From Synechococcus sp. BIOS-E4-1 (GTDB lineage Bacteria; Cyanobacteriota; Cyanobacteriia; PCC-6307; Cyanobiaceae), in the NCBI RefSeq assembly GCF_014279995.1, contig NZ_CP047935.1, positions 2,439,494 through 2,503,493 on the forward strand: a stretch of 64,000 bases of DNA. Reading direction: 5' to 3'. The translations under genes and the position numbers were made by a program. Of the stretch, positions 1 through 9,786 are shown piece after piece (position 1 is the first letter of the stretch; each line of letters begins with the position of its first letter). Below the pieces are notes generated by a model. That model did no database searches. It saw only the letters and a list, made by a program, of their open reading frames with translations, and was not told where the DNA came from.

Positions 1-627
1 CCGTTGCGCAAAAAAGCGGCTGAAGAACGCGGACTGAAGGTGCTCCAGGCCGACGCCACTCTGGATGAAACACTGATGGAGGCCGGCCTCGATCGTTGCC
101 GAAGTCTGGTGACCGCATTGCCCAGCAATGCAGCCAATCTCTACGTGATCCTGAGCGCCCGGGGACTTGAGAAGCGATGTCGCCTCATCGCCCGAGCTGA
201 CAGCGAGGAAGCAGCGGCCAAGCTTGAACTGGCTGGTGCCAGTGTGGTGGTGAGCCCCTACGTGGCAGGCGGTCGGCTGATGGCGACGACGGCCCTGCGA
301 CCACTGGCCGTCGACTTCACGGATCTTTTGGCGGGATCCGACTGCGAAATCGAGGAATTCCGCCTCAGTGAAGATCCTCTGCTGATGCGTCAGATTGCTC
401 ACCGCAGCCTGCAGGAACTGGACCTGGCAAGGCGCACCGGCGCCATGGTGCTCGCCATTCGTGACAACAGCACCCTGCTGGCCAACCCCAATGGGGAGGT
501 GACCCTGGCCCCGGGCCAGATGCTTGTGGTGATGGGTAGCAAGCAGCAACTGGAGGACCTGCGTCAGATTCTTGGTGACGCCATTGACGCAGTGGAAACC
601 ATGCGAGGCATGCAGGCCACTGAATGA
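1..627 (+). CDS. TrkA-type potassium channel/transport regulatory subunit, 5' truncated
   Basis: The reading frame is open from the first base, so the start lies upstream of the window; the visible part is about 208 residues. It begins inside a Rossmann-like TrkA-N (RCK) NAD-binding domain (residues 1 to about 110; ALPSNAANLYVILSAR and the GASVVVSPYVAGGRLMA segment are typical) and ends with a TrkA-C ligand domain (about 120-200). Such proteins gate K+ channels or Trk transporters in the inner membrane; a pore domain may lie upstream but cannot be seen. The TGA is followed about 50 bases later by fabG on the same strand. Confidence 0.8.
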   Translation, partial: PLRKKAAEERGLKVLQADATLDETLMEAGLDRCRSLVTALPSNAANLYVILSARGLEKRCRLIARADSEEAAAKLELAGASVVVSPYVAGGRLMATTALRPLAVDFTDLLAGSDCEIEEFRLSEDPLLMRQIAHRSLQELDLARRTGAMVLAIRDNSTLLANPNGEVTLAPGQMLVVMGSKQQLEDLRQILGDAIDAVETMRGMQATE

Positions 628-674
628 AAGCTGGTTCTGCAGGTCCGTACGATCAGCCGGTCACAGGTCCTTGC

Positions 675-1427
675 ATGAGCAGCATCCGCACCCTCGATGG
701 CCAGATCGCTCTGGTGACAGGAGCCAGCCGTGGAATCGGTCGAGCCGTCGCCCTCGCCCTGGCTGAGGCCGGTGCTGAGGTGGTCGTGAACTACTCCAGC
801 TCACCTGATGCGGCCGATACGGTGGTCAGTGAGATCCGGGAATCTGGAGGTCAGGCCTATGCCCTTCAAGCGAATGTGGCCGACGAGGAGGCTGTGAACG
901 GTCTGATCAAGGCCGTGATCGAGCGCAGTGGAAGGATCGACATTCTGGTTAACAACGCCGGCATCACCCGCGATGGGCTGCTGATGCGGATGAAGACCGA
1001 AGACTGGCAGGCGGTCATCAATCTGAATCTGAGTGGAGTCTTCCTCTGCACCAGGGCCGTGACCCGCCCGATGCTCAAGCAGAAAAGCGGACGGATCATC
1101 AACATCACCTCTGTTGTGGGCCTGATGGGCAACGCCGGTCAGTCCAATTACGCCGCAGCCAAGGCAGGCGTCGTGGGATTCACCAGAAGCACCGCCAAGG
1201 AGATGGCCAGCCGTGGAATCACCGTGAATGCAGTGGCTCCCGGTTTCATCGCCACCGATATGACCAAGGAGCTTGATGCGGAGGGAATCCTCGCGGCCAT
1301 CCCCCTGGGTCAGTTCGGAACTCCGGATCAGGTTGCCGGAGCTGTGCGGTTTCTGGCAGCTGACCCTGCTGCGGCCTACATCACCGGTCAGGTTCTGCAG
1401 GTTGACGGAGGCATGGTGATGGGCTGA
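675..1427 (+). CDS. fabG: 3-oxoacyl-[acyl-carrier-protein] reductase FabG
   Basis: NADPH-dependent reduction of 3-oxoacyl-ACP in the fatty acid elongation cycle, cytoplasmic. This is a classical short-chain dehydrogenase of 250 residues: the TGASRGIG cofactor motif at 15-22, NNAG at 93-96, and the catalytic Ser146, Tyr159 and Lys163 (YAAAKAG). The frame is open further upstream to 624, but the ATG at 675 gives the family's normal length and places the nucleotide motif correctly. The C-terminal ITGQVLQVDGGMVM is characteristic of FabG. A small convergent membrane-protein gene lies just downstream. Confidence 0.93.
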   Translation: MSSIRTLDGQIALVTGASRGIGRAVALALAEAGAEVVVNYSSSPDAADTVVSEIRESGGQAYALQANVADEEAVNGLIKAVIERSGRIDILVNNAGITRDGLLMRMKTEDWQAVINLNLSGVFLCTRAVTRPMLKQKSGRIINITSVVGLMGNAGQSNYAAAKAGVVGFTRSTAKEMASRGITVNAVAPGFIATDMTKELDAEGILAAIPLGQFGTPDQVAGAVRFLAADPAAAYITGQVLQVDGGMVMG

Positions 1428-1452
1428 CGAGAGTCAGCGGCGGCCTCGTGCA

Positions 1453-1629
1453 TCAAGGCTCAAGCGGTTGCCCCAGTTCATCCCTGAGTTTGCGGATCCG
1501 CTGAAGCAATCTGAATCTGCGACTGCGCTCTGTTGCAGTGAGAAAGATGCGTAACGGCACGTAGACCAACGCCATGATCCCGGCCAGACCGGTCAGCAGA
1601 ACAAAGAACAGTGCCCCTGAATTGGCCAT
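1453..1629 (-). CDS. small conserved-looking membrane protein (58 aa)
   Basis: A 58-codon frame on the minus strand, starting at an ATG at 1629, filling the gap between fabG and groEL. The N-terminus ([17 protein letters not shown]...) is one hydrophobic segment of about 25 residues, followed by a strongly basic Arg-rich stretch ([19 protein letters not shown]) that would be cytoplasmic. The composition and the close packing between neighbours argue that it is real. I do not recognise a named family and infer only a single-pass inner-membrane protein. Confidence 0.6.
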   Translation of the reverse strand: MANSGALFFVLLTGLAGIMALVYVPLRIFLTATERSRRFRLLQRIRKLRDELGQPLEP

Positions 1630-1758
1630 GGGTCAACGCTAACGAGCGCAGCGGCCTTCAGCAGACATCAGCGCACGATGATTCGGCTTTCCCCACTTCC
1701 TGCAGCAAGTCAGACGTCCAGTCGTTGTGGGACATTGACGAACGGGTACTTGTCGACC

Positions 1759-3429
1759 ATGGCCAAGCTTCTCAGTTTTTCGGATGAATCCCGCGCTTCG
1801 CTGGAGCGGGGTATGAACGCTCTCGCCGATGCCGTGCGGGTCACCATCGGCCCGCGCGGTCGCAATGTGGTGCTTGAGAAGTCATTCGGAGCACCCGACA
1901 TCATCAATGACGGCGACACGATCGCGAAGGAGATCGAGCTCGAGGATCCCTTCGAGAACATCGGCGCCAAACTGATCCAGCAGGTGGCGTCCAAGACCAA
2001 GGACAAGGCCGGAGACGGCACCACCACAGCAACCGTGCTGGCTCAGGCCATGGTTGAGGAAGGTCTGCGCAACACAGCATCCGGAGCCAGCCCGATCGAA
2101 CTGCGCCGCGGCATGGAAGCTGCTGTTGAACACGTGGTCAAAGGCCTGTCGGAGCGAAGCCAGGCCGTCAGTGGAGATGCCATCCGTCAGGTGGCCACGG
2201 TCAGCGCCGGCGGCGATGAAGAGGTGGGCCAGATGGTGAAAGAAGCCATGGACAAGGTCAGCGTCGACGGAGTGATCACCGTTGAGGAATCCAAATCGCT
2301 GGCCACTGAGCTCGATGTCACCGAAGGCATGGCCTTCGACCGGGGCTACAGCTCCCCTTATTTCGTGACCGACGGCGACCGTCAGATCTGCGAGTTCGAT
2401 AACGCACTGCTGTTGCTGACTGACCGCAAGGTGAGCGCGGTGGCCGACCTGGTGCCTGTGCTGGAAGCCGTGCAGCAGTCCGGCTCTCCGCTTGTGGTTC
2501 TGGCCGAAGAGGTGGATGGGGAAGCCCTGGCCACCCTGGTGGTGAACAAGAACCGCGGCGTTCTCCAGGTCGCCGCTGTTCGCGCTCCATCATTTGGTGA
2601 GCGCCGCAAAGCGGCTCTGGCTGACATCGCCATCCTCACCGGCGGCACGGTGATCAGCGAAGACAGAGCGATGACGCTCGAGAAGGTCACACTCGCCGAT
2701 CTCGGCCGCGCCCGCCGAATCACGATCAGCAAGGAGAGCACGACGATCGTTGCCGGCGAGGAAAGCCGTGACGCAGTGGCTGAGCGGGTGGCCTCCATTC
2801 GGCGTGAACTCGACAACACCGAATCGGAATACGACCGGGAGAAGCTCAGCGAACGCATTGCCAAACTTGCTGGTGGCGTTGCCGTGATCAAGGTGGGTGC
2901 ACCTACCGAAACTGAGCTCAAAAACCGCAAGCTGCGCATCGAGGATGCCCTAAATGCAACCCGTGCCGCCGTTGAAGAAGGCATTGTTGCTGGGGGTGGT
3001 TCCACATTGCTGCAACTGGCAGGAACTCTTGATTCCGTTGCTGCGGAGCTGGAGGGAGATCAGCGAACGGGCGTGGAGATTGTTCAGCGCGCCCTGAGCG
3101 CACCCCTCAAGCAGATCGCCATCAACGCTGGTGCCAACGGGGACATCGTTGTGGAGCAGGTGCAGCGCTCCGGGCAGGGCTTCAACGCCGTGACCGGCAA
3201 TTACGAGGATCTGCTGCAGGCAGGCATTCTTGATGCCGCCAAGGTGGTTCGCCTTGGACTACAGGATGCTGTTTCGATCGCATCTCTGCTGATCACCACT
3301 GAAGTAGTTGTAGCCGACAAACCTGAGCCCCCTGCTCCGGCAGCACCCGGTGGCGATCCAATGGGTGGCATGGGCGGAATGGGTGGCATGGGCGGAATGG
3401 GCGGAATGGGAATGCCCGGGATGATGTGA
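1759..3429 (+). CDS. groL: chaperonin GroEL, solitary copy (GroEL2 type)
   Basis: ATP-driven folding chaperonin, a 60-kDa subunit of a double-ring complex in the cytoplasm. The frame is open from 1678, but the ATG at 1759 gives [12 protein letters not shown], the proper GroEL N-terminus, and 556 residues. Visible landmarks are the nucleotide-binding GDGTTT at 85-90 and a Gly-Met-rich C-terminal tail (repeated GGM, ending GMPGMM). No groES precedes it, so it is the monocistronic cyanobacterial paralogue rather than the groESL copy. I saw no CIRCE inverted repeat in the upstream sequence. Cyanobacterial GroEL2 proteins often have a stress-related, non-essential role (family knowledge). Confidence 0.92.
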   Translation: MAKLLSFSDESRASLERGMNALADAVRVTIGPRGRNVVLEKSFGAPDIINDGDTIAKEIELEDPFENIGAKLIQQVASKTKDKAGDGTTTATVLAQAMVEEGLRNTASGASPIELRRGMEAAVEHVVKGLSERSQAVSGDAIRQVATVSAGGDEEVGQMVKEAMDKVSVDGVITVEESKSLATELDVTEGMAFDRGYSSPYFVTDGDRQICEFDNALLLLTDRKVSAVADLVPVLEAVQQSGSPLVVLAEEVDGEALATLVVNKNRGVLQVAAVRAPSFGERRKAALADIAILTGGTVISEDRAMTLEKVTLADLGRARRITISKESTTIVAGEESRDAVAERVASIRRELDNTESEYDREKLSERIAKLAGGVAVIKVGAPTETELKNRKLRIEDALNATRAAVEEGIVAGGGSTLLQLAGTLDSVAAELEGDQRTGVEIVQRALSAPLKQIAINAGANGDIVVEQVQRSGQGFNAVTGNYEDLLQAGILDAAKVVRLGLQDAVSIASLLITTEVVVADKPEPPAPAAPGGDPMGGMGGMGGMGGMGGMGMPGMM

Positions 3430-3454
3430 TCCAACCATGCGCGCCTGGTTTAAC

Positions 3455-3637
3455 TCAGAGAGCCTGAACAAGGCGCGCATGAATCCGACAGACCGCCAGT
3501 GCTTCGCGCGGGGGCTTGCTGCAGAGATGTCCAAGCTCCCTGTTCAGAGCCTGGAGCTCACCCATCGGCAGGCCTGCTACCGGCAAAGCCAGAACAAGTC
3601 CTCCGACCATCGCCGGGAGTGAAATCAGGCGCAACAT
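3455..3637 (-). CDS. small secreted or membrane-anchored hypothetical protein (60 aa)
   Basis: A 60-residue minus-strand frame between groEL and nanE. It has a short hydrophobic N-terminus that looks like a signal peptide or anchor (MLRLISLPAMVGGLVLALPVAG), then a polar part with two cysteines (GHLCSKPPREALAVCRIH) that could form a disulfide. It is transcribed in the direction of nothing obvious, convergent with groEL. I do not recognise a family; support is composition and the otherwise empty gap. Confidence 0.5.
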   Translation of the reverse strand: MLRLISLPAMVGGLVLALPVAGLPMGELQALNRELGHLCSKPPREALAVCRIHARLVQAL

Positions 3638-3656
3638 GGCATGAGTCTCGCGGGAC

Positions 3657-4373
3657 TCAGCCAGTCTGCCTTTTCAGGTGACTGCAATAGGCCGCGACCT
3701 GGAGATCCACGCCGGTGATGGCTGTTCCGACAACGACCGCATCAGCCCCGCCCTCGATGGCATCAGCTGCGGTGACAGCAGAAGCGATGCCTCCTTCGCA
3801 CACCAGCGGCGTGGAGGCAGGAAGCTGTTGTCTCAACGGATGCAACAGCTCCATGGCTGGTGGAGAGAACTGAGCGGTGTCTTCCGTGTAGCCAAAAAGC
3901 GTCGTTCCCACCCAGTCACATCCCAGAGCCGCAGCCTTGAGGCCATTCTCAACACTGTCGACATCCGCCATCAGAGCTGCACCAAGCTCCGTTCTCGCTC
4001 GTTGGATCAGCGACTCAAGCTCTTGGCCAGAGGGTCGCTTGCGTGCCGTTGCATCCAAAGCGATCACGTCGGCACCAGCCGCCCAGACCGCTCTGATGTC
4101 CTCCCATCGAGGCGTGATGTAGACCGAACTGTCCGGGAAAGAGCGTTTCCACAGCCCCACGATCAGGGCCTCCGGACAACGCTCCCGAACAGCTCCGATG
4201 TGCTCAGGACTCTCCAGCCTGACCCCGATGGCGCCGTTGCGAAGACTGGCTTCGGCCATAGCGGCGATCACATCGGGATGACGCATGGGAGACCCCTCTG
4301 GGGCCTGAACCGAAACGATCAAGCCACCCTGGAGATGGTCCCGGGACAAGTGATTCACCGACAAGACGACCAT
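3657..4373 (-). CDS. nanE: N-acetylmannosamine-6-phosphate 2-epimerase, NanE-type
   Basis: Predicted to interconvert N-acetylmannosamine-6-phosphate and N-acetylglucosamine-6-phosphate in amino-sugar or sialic-acid metabolism. It is a 238-residue TIM barrel with the family's pattern: GGLIVSVQAPEGSPM near the N-terminus, GLWKR, the DATARKRP segment, MADVDSVENGLKAAALGCDWVGTT, and the phosphate-binding CEGGIASAVTAADAIEGGADAVVVGTAI at the end (quoted here in parts of the run). No other nan genes are nearby, so the physiological role in this cyanobacterium is inferred from the family only. It is followed 6 bases upstream on the strand by a hypothetical gene. Confidence 0.85.
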   Translation of the reverse strand: MVVLSVNHLSRDHLQGGLIVSVQAPEGSPMRHPDVIAAMAEASLRNGAIGVRLESPEHIGAVRERCPEALIVGLWKRSFPDSSVYITPRWEDIRAVWAAGADVIALDATARKRPSGQELESLIQRARTELGAALMADVDSVENGLKAAALGCDWVGTTLFGYTEDTAQFSPPAMELLHPLRQQLPASTPLVCEGGIASAVTAADAIEGGADAVVVGTAITGVDLQVAAYCSHLKRQTG

Positions 4374-4379
4374 GCCCTT

Positions 4380-4871
4380 TCAGGACGCCTTGGGCAGATC
4401 CTGTTGGCTGACGGGTGTCAGCCAGCGCCGCAATCGTTGTGGACCTGCGGCAGGAACCGGTCGAAGACTGGGGGCCGGAGTGTCGTGACTGATCTCAGGA
4501 TCAACAACGCGACCGACATCATCCAGACAGGTTTTCAACAAGGAGCTGAAACGATTGATCCCAGGGGACGGCAGCTCAGATTCCACATCCGAAGCTGCTT
4601 CGGCTTTGGCAGCAGGCGATGCATTCGATTCAGGCGCAGCAATCGGAGCAACCTCAGCCACAGGCTGTGCCGTGGACGATTGCGAACATTCTTCAGATGC
4701 CAGCAAACCCTGCGGCAGGGAGGCGACACCGAATCGGTGAACCCACTGCAGTTCGAGCCGTGTCAACAACGGTTGATCGTCCTGTTGCTGAGCCAGTTCA
4801 ATCAGTTGCTGAAGGTTGATTTGGCGAGGATCCTGATGCTGATAAGGAGAATGGTTCACGGAATCAGGCAA
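4380..4871 (-). CDS. hypothetical low-complexity cytoplasmic protein
   Basis: About 163 residues if the TTG at 4871 is used; a GTG slightly downstream is an alternative start. The N-terminal 60 residues (INLQQLIELAQQQDDQPLLTRL) look helical and folded, the middle is an Ala/Pro/Glu-rich linker, and the C-terminus is basic. The start overlaps the stop of the upstream ABC permease by 8 bases, suggesting translational coupling. I do not recognise a characterised family. Confidence 0.6.
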   Translation of the reverse strand: MPDSVNHSPYQHQDPRQINLQQLIELAQQQDDQPLLTRLELQWVHRFGVASLPQGLLASEECSQSSTAQPVAEVAPIAAPESNASPAAKAEAASDVESELPSPGINRFSSLLKTCLDDVGRVVDPEISHDTPAPSLRPVPAAGPQRLRRWLTPVSQQDLPKAS

Positions 4872-5721
4872 GCTTGCGGTTGAGCAAAGGGCGGATCAGC
4901 AGAAACAAAGCGGCCGTCAGCAGCGTCAACACCAGAAGGCAGGTGGTGCCGGTAACGGAGCCATAGGGAGCTTCGAGCAGAACCGATGACAGATCAAGCG
5001 GGCCGGCATAGGCGGCACGAATGGGTTCAATCGCGAAGGTAAGGGGATTTAGCGATGCAAGCCAGCCCAGCCAGGGGGGCATGAAGCTCAGAGGGGCAAG
5101 CGCCGTGCTTGCGAAAAGCAGAGGCAGGTTGGCCACAAAGATCACTGCAATCAGTTCGATGTGACCCGGCAGGGCAAACGCCAGTCCAAGGCTCAACGCT
5201 GTGACTGCGAACACCAGCAGCAGCAAGGTGACCATCACCAGCAGAAGACCTGCAGCGCCTGGCCATCCATAGCCGAGCAAAGATGCGGTGAGCATGATCG
5301 CCAGGCTCTGCACAAGACTCAACGTCGTGATGTAGATCACAGAGGCCAGAACAATCGAACTGCGACTGCGCAACGGTGCCACCAGCAGGCGGTTCAGAAA
5401 GCCGAATTCACGGTCGAACATCACTGGAAGCCCTGCATTGAGCGCCGCACTGAAGGCAGTGAAGACAATCACCCCAGCTCCGAGAAAACGGCCGTAGCTC
5501 ATGCCACCGGGCAGCAGCCCTTCCGGTGCGCGTGAGAAGAGAGCACCGAACAGAACCAGCCAGATCAAGGGCTGAAGTACACCGGCCACCAAGGTGGACG
5601 GACGTCGTTGAAGCTGAAGGAACAGACGTCTCGTCAGAGCGAATGTTTCCTGCAGAAGCTCGGCGATCGCCGAACCGTTGTCGGAGTTGGAGGAGCTTGA
5701 ATCGAGGGCAGGACTGGTCAT
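4864..5721 (-). CDS. ABC-2 type transporter permease
   Basis: Membrane subunit of an ABC-2 exporter. It has about six hydrophobic segments after a polar N-terminus; PLIWLVLFGALF, the conserved DREFGFLNRLLVAPLRSRSS loop and PLTFAIEPIRAAY near the C-terminus fit the ABC2_membrane/NodJ-like family. The open frame extends upstream into the ATPase gene, but the ATG at 5721 (285 aa) lies 37 bases after the ATPase stop and starts just before the Ser-rich N-terminus. It should pair with the adjacent ATPase; the substrate is unknown. The location next to ctaB and ctaA suggests, but does not prove, a link to cytochrome oxidase biogenesis. Confidence 0.85.
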   Translation of the reverse strand: MTSPALDSSSSNSDNGSAIAELLQETFALTRRLFLQLQRRPSTLVAGVLQPLIWLVLFGALFSRAPEGLLPGGMSYGRFLGAGVIVFTAFSAALNAGLPVMFDREFGFLNRLLVAPLRSRSSIVLASVIYITTLSLVQSLAIMLTASLLGYGWPGAAGLLLVMVTLLLLVFAVTALSLGLAFALPGHIELIAVIFVANLPLLFASTALAPLSFMPPWLGWLASLNPLTFAIEPIRAAYAGPLDLSSVLLEAPYGSVTGTTCLLVLTLLTAALFLLIRPLLNRKLA

Positions 5722-5758
5722 GGACAAGACGGAAACTGAAAGATGATCAGGTGAGGGA

Positions 5759-6772
5759 TCAACGCATCGACTGGCGTCTCTCTTGCTTGGGATCTCGCTG
5801 ACCTGCCACGGCAAGCTCGGCATCCATCAGAGTGCGACCGGTGGCCTGCAGATACACATCATCGAGACTGGGACGGCTCTGTGACAGGGAGAACACTTCA
5901 AGAGCCTCGCCCGCCAACCGTTGCTTCAGCGTTGCAAGCACATGCTCACCGTCGACAACGAGATTGAGTGAATAACCCTGAGCGCGGTTAATCACGATCC
6001 GTCTCACACCATCCACCACCTCCAGAAGTTGACAAACCCGTTCCGCTTCGGGCTGGTCACTGAATTCGCGCACTCTCAAGGTCACCCGATCACCGCCGAG
6101 CTGTTGTTTCAAGGCTTCAGGCGCACCCTCTGCAATCACGCGACCAGCATCGATGATCGCCATCCGATCAGCGAGAGCCTCCACTTCCTCGAGGTAATGA
6201 CTGCTCAACAGGATCGTGGTTCCCTGATCGCGGAGGTCTCGAAGCACCTCCCAGATCACAGCGCGACTTTCGATATCGAGACCGACTGTCGGCTCATCCA
6301 GAACAAGCAGTTGTGGTTGGTGCAGCAAACCGGAAGCGAGATCCAGACGCCGTCGCATCCCGCCGGAATAGGTGCCGCAGCGACGATCGATCCAATCAGC
6401 CATCGACATCCGATCCACCAGCTGATCAATTCGGTTGTTCCGGTCGTGCCGCGGAAGATGGTAAAGATCTCCCTGGAGTGCCAGAAGCTCGCGGCCGGTG
6501 AGGATCTTGTCGATCGCCACCTCTTGAGCCACATAGCCCATCAGTTGACGCACCGTACGGGGCTCCTGAAGCGCGTCGATCCCTGCAACAACGACGCGTC
6601 CCTGATCAGGGGCAAGCAGTGTGGCCAGAATGCGCAGCGCAGTGGTCTTTCCCGCTCCATTCGGTCCAAGCAATCCGTAGAGGCAGCCTGAAGGAACCGA
6701 CAGACTGAGTCCGCTCAGAGCCGAAACGGTCCCATAGGACTTTTCCAGTTGATCGAGCTCAAGCAATGACAT
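5759..6772 (-). CDS. ABC transporter ATP-binding protein (ABC-2/DrrA-type)
   Basis: Cytoplasmic ATPase of the exporter whose permease follows. Walker A GPNGAGKTT is at residues 36-44, the signature is YSGGMRRRL, Walker B is LLVLDEPTVGLD, and the switch His is in LLSSHYLEEVE. A C-terminal domain of about 90 residues follows the ATPase core, as in DrrA/CcmA-like proteins. The start chosen is the ATG at 6772 (337 aa, MSLLELDQLEKSYG); the open frame runs into ctaB but that extension lacks family character. It follows ctaB closely on the same strand. Confidence 0.88.
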   Translation of the reverse strand: MSLLELDQLEKSYGTVSALSGLSLSVPSGCLYGLLGPNGAGKTTALRILATLLAPDQGRVVVAGIDALQEPRTVRQLMGYVAQEVAIDKILTGRELLALQGDLYHLPRHDRNNRIDQLVDRMSMADWIDRRCGTYSGGMRRRLDLASGLLHQPQLLVLDEPTVGLDIESRAVIWEVLRDLRDQGTTILLSSHYLEEVEALADRMAIIDAGRVIAEGAPEALKQQLGGDRVTLRVREFSDQPEAERVCQLLEVVDGVRRIVINRAQGYSLNLVVDGEHVLATLKQRLAGEALEVFSLSQSRPSLDDVYLQATGRTLMDAELAVAGQRDPKQERRQSMR

Positions 6773-6800
6773 CCCGCCCACGGAAACAATCGTTTGAAAT

Positions 6801-7808
6801 CTAGGAAGCAATTCCTGTGAACCCTGCAGTCAGCGTCATCAGCCATCCCCTGAGCTGAAGATCAAACAGGGACGCCGCCGAGAGACGGCTGATGATCAGC
6901 AACAGACAGATCCCGAAGAGATAAAGAATCGACCAGCGGAACAATCCCTTGGCGCGATCAATGCTGTCAGGGTCTTCGGCAAGCTTGCCGATCATCTGAA
7001 GCAGGCGTCCATTGAAGGGAAGCACGAGCAGGCCATAGAAAAGCCCACCCTCCGGCAGTGCCCAGATCCCGAGCATGCTGATCAGGACCGTGGCCCAGCC
7101 ATAACGGCGAATGGCGCGAGCTGTGACGACAGACCCCTTCACGACCGGCAGCATGGGTATGCCGACCGCGCGGTAGTCATCGCGCAGAAGCAGAGCCAGA
7201 GCCCAGAAGTGCGCCGGCGTCCACACCATCACCAGCGCGAACAGCCACCAGCCACTCAGCCCCACATGACCGGTGGCTGCGGCTGCGCCTACCAGAGGAG
7301 GGATGGCGCCAGCGACACCTCCAACCACGATGTTCTGGGGTGTCCTTGGCTTGAGCAGTGCCGTGTAAAGCAGGACGTAACTGCAGAGCCCAAGCAGCGA
7401 AAGGCCTGCGGCGAGACAATTCACACCACTGACGAGCAGCATTGCCGCCGCCAGAGTGCAGGAGACAGCACCGGCGAAAGCAGCTGTTGGTGACAGTCGA
7501 CCCGAGGGCAGAGCACGGCCGCTTGTACGCTGCATGCGGCCATCAAGTTCCTGCTCCCACAGGCAATTGAGGACTCCTGCAGCGGCGGCGGCAAGAGCTC
7601 CACCACCAAGCGTGCAGACCAGTCTCGGAGAGGAGAGTGGCCAGCCCTCGGTCAAGGCCATCCCTCCAAGTGTCGTAGCCAGCAGCAGAGGAATCAGTCG
7701 CGGCTTGGCTACCTCAAGCCAGGCAGGAAGTTTGATTCGCTTGCGCGAAGGAACAACCTGTTCGCGCGTGAGCGGAGCCGAGGATGCAGCTGTGGCGGAA
7801 CTAGCCAT
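6801..7808 (-). CDS. ctaB: protoheme IX farnesyltransferase (heme O synthase)
   Basis: Transfers a farnesyl group to protoheme IX to make heme O for the aa3-type oxidase; an inner-membrane UbiA-family prenyltransferase. The 335-residue protein has about nine membrane segments and the two polar loops of the family ([18 protein letters not shown] and the [13 protein letters not shown] loop). It overlaps the end of ctaA by 8 bases, and the two diverge from ctaCDE encoding the oxidase itself. The N-terminal 25 residues are polar and rich in Ser and Ala; a later start is possible. Confidence 0.92.
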   Translation of the reverse strand: MASSATAASSAPLTREQVVPSRKRIKLPAWLEVAKPRLIPLLLATTLGGMALTEGWPLSSPRLVCTLGGGALAAAAAGVLNCLWEQELDGRMQRTSGRALPSGRLSPTAAFAGAVSCTLAAAMLLVSGVNCLAAGLSLLGLCSYVLLYTALLKPRTPQNIVVGGVAGAIPPLVGAAAATGHVGLSGWWLFALVMVWTPAHFWALALLLRDDYRAVGIPMLPVVKGSVVTARAIRRYGWATVLISMLGIWALPEGGLFYGLLVLPFNGRLLQMIGKLAEDPDSIDRAKGLFRWSILYLFGICLLLIISRLSAASLFDLQLRGWLMTLTAGFTGIAS

Positions 7809-8730
7809 GACAGGCCTCCAGGGCGGAAGAGTCGAGAACGACGGACAGTGGATCTGATGAAGGTGGTTGACGCCTGCAGGTCAGTCCTGCGAGGACCGCG
7901 ACCAGAAGACACGCCACGAGCTGATGAGCCACGGTCACTGCGGGCTGTGAAAGGCCAAGACGCAGAGTCGTGACACCAAGGCCGATCTGTGTGCCCACCA
8001 GCAAAGGAGCCATCAACAGAAGCGGCCACTGCTCTCGGCCCCAGCGCCCACTGAGCAGGGCCACCAGAACAAAGAGCAGCACACAGGAAGCTGCCGGCGT
8101 GGCCGCGGCACGATGCCAGTGCAGCCATTGACAGGACTGACCTGCCTCAAGACAGCGCTGAGAGGCCCAGGACGTGGCCATGCCAGCACCCAGGAGGCAC
8201 TGGGCAGAAACCGCCAGCACACTCAATGAGCCGAAAACGGTCCACCAGCGAGGAGGCGAAACGGACTTGGGGTCTGCCAGAAGAGTCTGGGTAAGACCAC
8301 TGACAGTGATCACCAGCGTGAGAGCCAGGGCCAGATGAGCCGTGACCACCCCAGAAGGCAATAGCTTCAGCACCGTGAGTGCTCCAAGGCCTCCCTGCAG
8401 AGCAACCATCAGCACCAGAAGGGCGCTGAGTGGTAGCAACCATCCAGGCAGATCACGGCGATACCACCAAACGACCACCATCTGCACCAGAAGAGCGACG
8501 CCGACGACAAAGGCGTCGAGACGGTGAAACCACTCGAGGAAGACCTGGACGTTCATCTGTCGACCAGGCAGCAGGCTTCCGTAGCAAAGAGGCCAATCAG
8601 GACAGGCCAGGCCTGCCTCCATGACCCTCGTCGCTCCTCCGATCACCACCAGAGCCACAAGGGCCACCACGAGATGGGCAGCCAACTGAGCCAGGCGGAG
8701 ACGAATCGGATTGAGAGACGATGCAGTCAA
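7801..8730 (-). CDS. ctaA: heme A synthase (COX15/CtaA family)
   Basis: Oxidises heme O to heme A for cytochrome c oxidase in the membrane. The 309-residue protein shows eight membrane segments and the conserved signature [12 protein letters not shown] with nearby EWFHRLDAF, plus later histidines ([25 protein letters not shown]) positioned as heme ligands in the family. It starts with [11 protein letters not shown] and overlaps ctaB by 8 bases. The roughly 230-base gap to ctaC should hold divergent promoters. Confidence 0.92.
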   Translation of the reverse strand: MTASSLNPIRLRLAQLAAHLVVALVALVVIGGATRVMEAGLACPDWPLCYGSLLPGRQMNVQVFLEWFHRLDAFVVGVALLVQMVVVWWYRRDLPGWLLPLSALLVLMVALQGGLGALTVLKLLPSGVVTAHLALALTLVITVSGLTQTLLADPKSVSPPRWWTVFGSLSVLAVSAQCLLGAGMATSWASQRCLEAGQSCQWLHWHRAAATPAASCVLLFVLVALLSGRWGREQWPLLLMAPLLVGTQIGLGVTTLRLGLSQPAVTVAHQLVACLLVAVLAGLTCRRQPPSSDPLSVVLDSSALEACHG

Positions 8731-8961
8731 CGCAAACTCCTTAATGGAGATGGTTATCCACGGAACGTAGCCATCTGAATCAAAACGGCACGATGTGTAG
8801 CCAAGTGCAACATCTGCAATCTCAGACTTGATGCGACTTTGCTGACAAGAGTGCTCTTGAGCTCAGAAAAGCCGAAGGATTTTCAGGCTTGCTTAACAAT
8901 CAACGCGTGGTGATTAGTAACCAACCTCCATAACCTGAGTAGAAATAGATTGAGGTCCGGG

Positions 8962-9786
8962 GTGCCCATCCCCTCAGCAATTCTGACGCTGGTCTTAGGA
9001 ATGCTCCTCGTGCTCGGGGGGCTATGGATTGGCCAGAACATCAACCTTCTTCCAGTTGATGCCAGCGCCAATGCCCCGATTTACGACGAGTTGTTTCGTG
9101 TTTTGTTCAGCATTGGCACAATCCTTTTCGTAGGAATAGTCGGTTTAATTCTTTTCAGCCTTGTGCGTTTTCGTCGCCGTCCCGGACAGCTCGGTGATGG
9201 ATTGGCTCTTGAAGGAAATCTTCCACTCGAAGTGTTCTGGACTGCTGTTCCTGCAATCGTTGTTCTCTTCGTTGGGCTCTACAGCTACGACATCTACGAA
9301 CGCATGGGCGGGATGGTGCCACTCGGCCATGGCAACCATGGCTCGGAGACGATGGTTGATCAGCGCATCTGGGGAGGCATCGGCTCGACGCAGGATTCCC
9401 AGACAGCCACAACGGCGGGGATCCCTCCATTGCCCATCGAGGTGACAGCTATGCAGTTCGCATTCCTGTTCCATTACCCCGACGGAGACATCATTTCCGG
9501 AGAAATGCATGTGCCCGTCGACCGACCGGTTTCACTGCGAATGGAAGCCAAAGACGTCATCCATGCATTCTGGATTCCTGAATTCCGGCTGAAGCAGGAC
9601 GTGATCCCCGGGCAGCCAACGGTTCTCGACTTCACCCCAACCCGCACGGGCAATTACTCGATCGTGTGCGCAGAGCTCTGCGGTCCTTATCACGGAGGCA
9701 TGCGCTCGAGCGTCGTGGTCGACAGCGCCGATGACTTCGACACCTGGCTCCAGTCCAACCGAAAGCCAACCGCTGCTGAAGCATGA
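8962..9786 (+). CDS. ctaC: cytochrome c oxidase subunit II
   Basis: CuA-containing subunit that accepts electrons from cytochrome c or plastocyanin at the lumenal or periplasmic side. It has two N-terminal membrane helices (about 5-28 and 50-75) and a cupredoxin domain. The CuA site is visible as the His of HAFWIPEFRLKQD and CAELCGPYHGGM near the C-terminus (two Cys, Glu, His, Met). I chose the GTG at 8962 because GAGG sits six bases upstream; an in-frame TTG at 8950 has no such site. The stop overlaps the ctaD start (ATGA). Confidence 0.93.
   Translation: MPIPSAILTLVLGMLLVLGGLWIGQNINLLPVDASANAPIYDELFRVLFSIGTILFVGIVGLILFSLVRFRRRPGQLGDGLALEGNLPLEVFWTAVPAIVVLFVGLYSYDIYERMGGMVPLGHGNHGSETMVDQRIWGGIGSTQDSQTATTAGIPPLPIEVTAMQFAFLFHYPDGDIISGEMHVPVDRPVSLRMEAKDVIHAFWIPEFRLKQDVIPGQPTVLDFTPTRTGNYSIVCAELCGPYHGGMRSSVVVDSADDFDTWLQSNRKPTAAEA

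Noticed and set aside
1630-1758. CIRCE operator upstream of groL
   Set aside because: I looked for the TTAGCACTC inverted repeat and did not find it.
3346-3429. GGM repeats at the end of groL
   Set aside because: They are the normal Gly-Met C-terminal tail of GroEL.
3678-4883. A 401-codon frame on the plus strand opposite nanE and the next gene
   Set aside because: It overlaps the well-supported minus-strand genes completely, has no ribosome site or recognisable domain, and is a by-product of their high-GC codon use.
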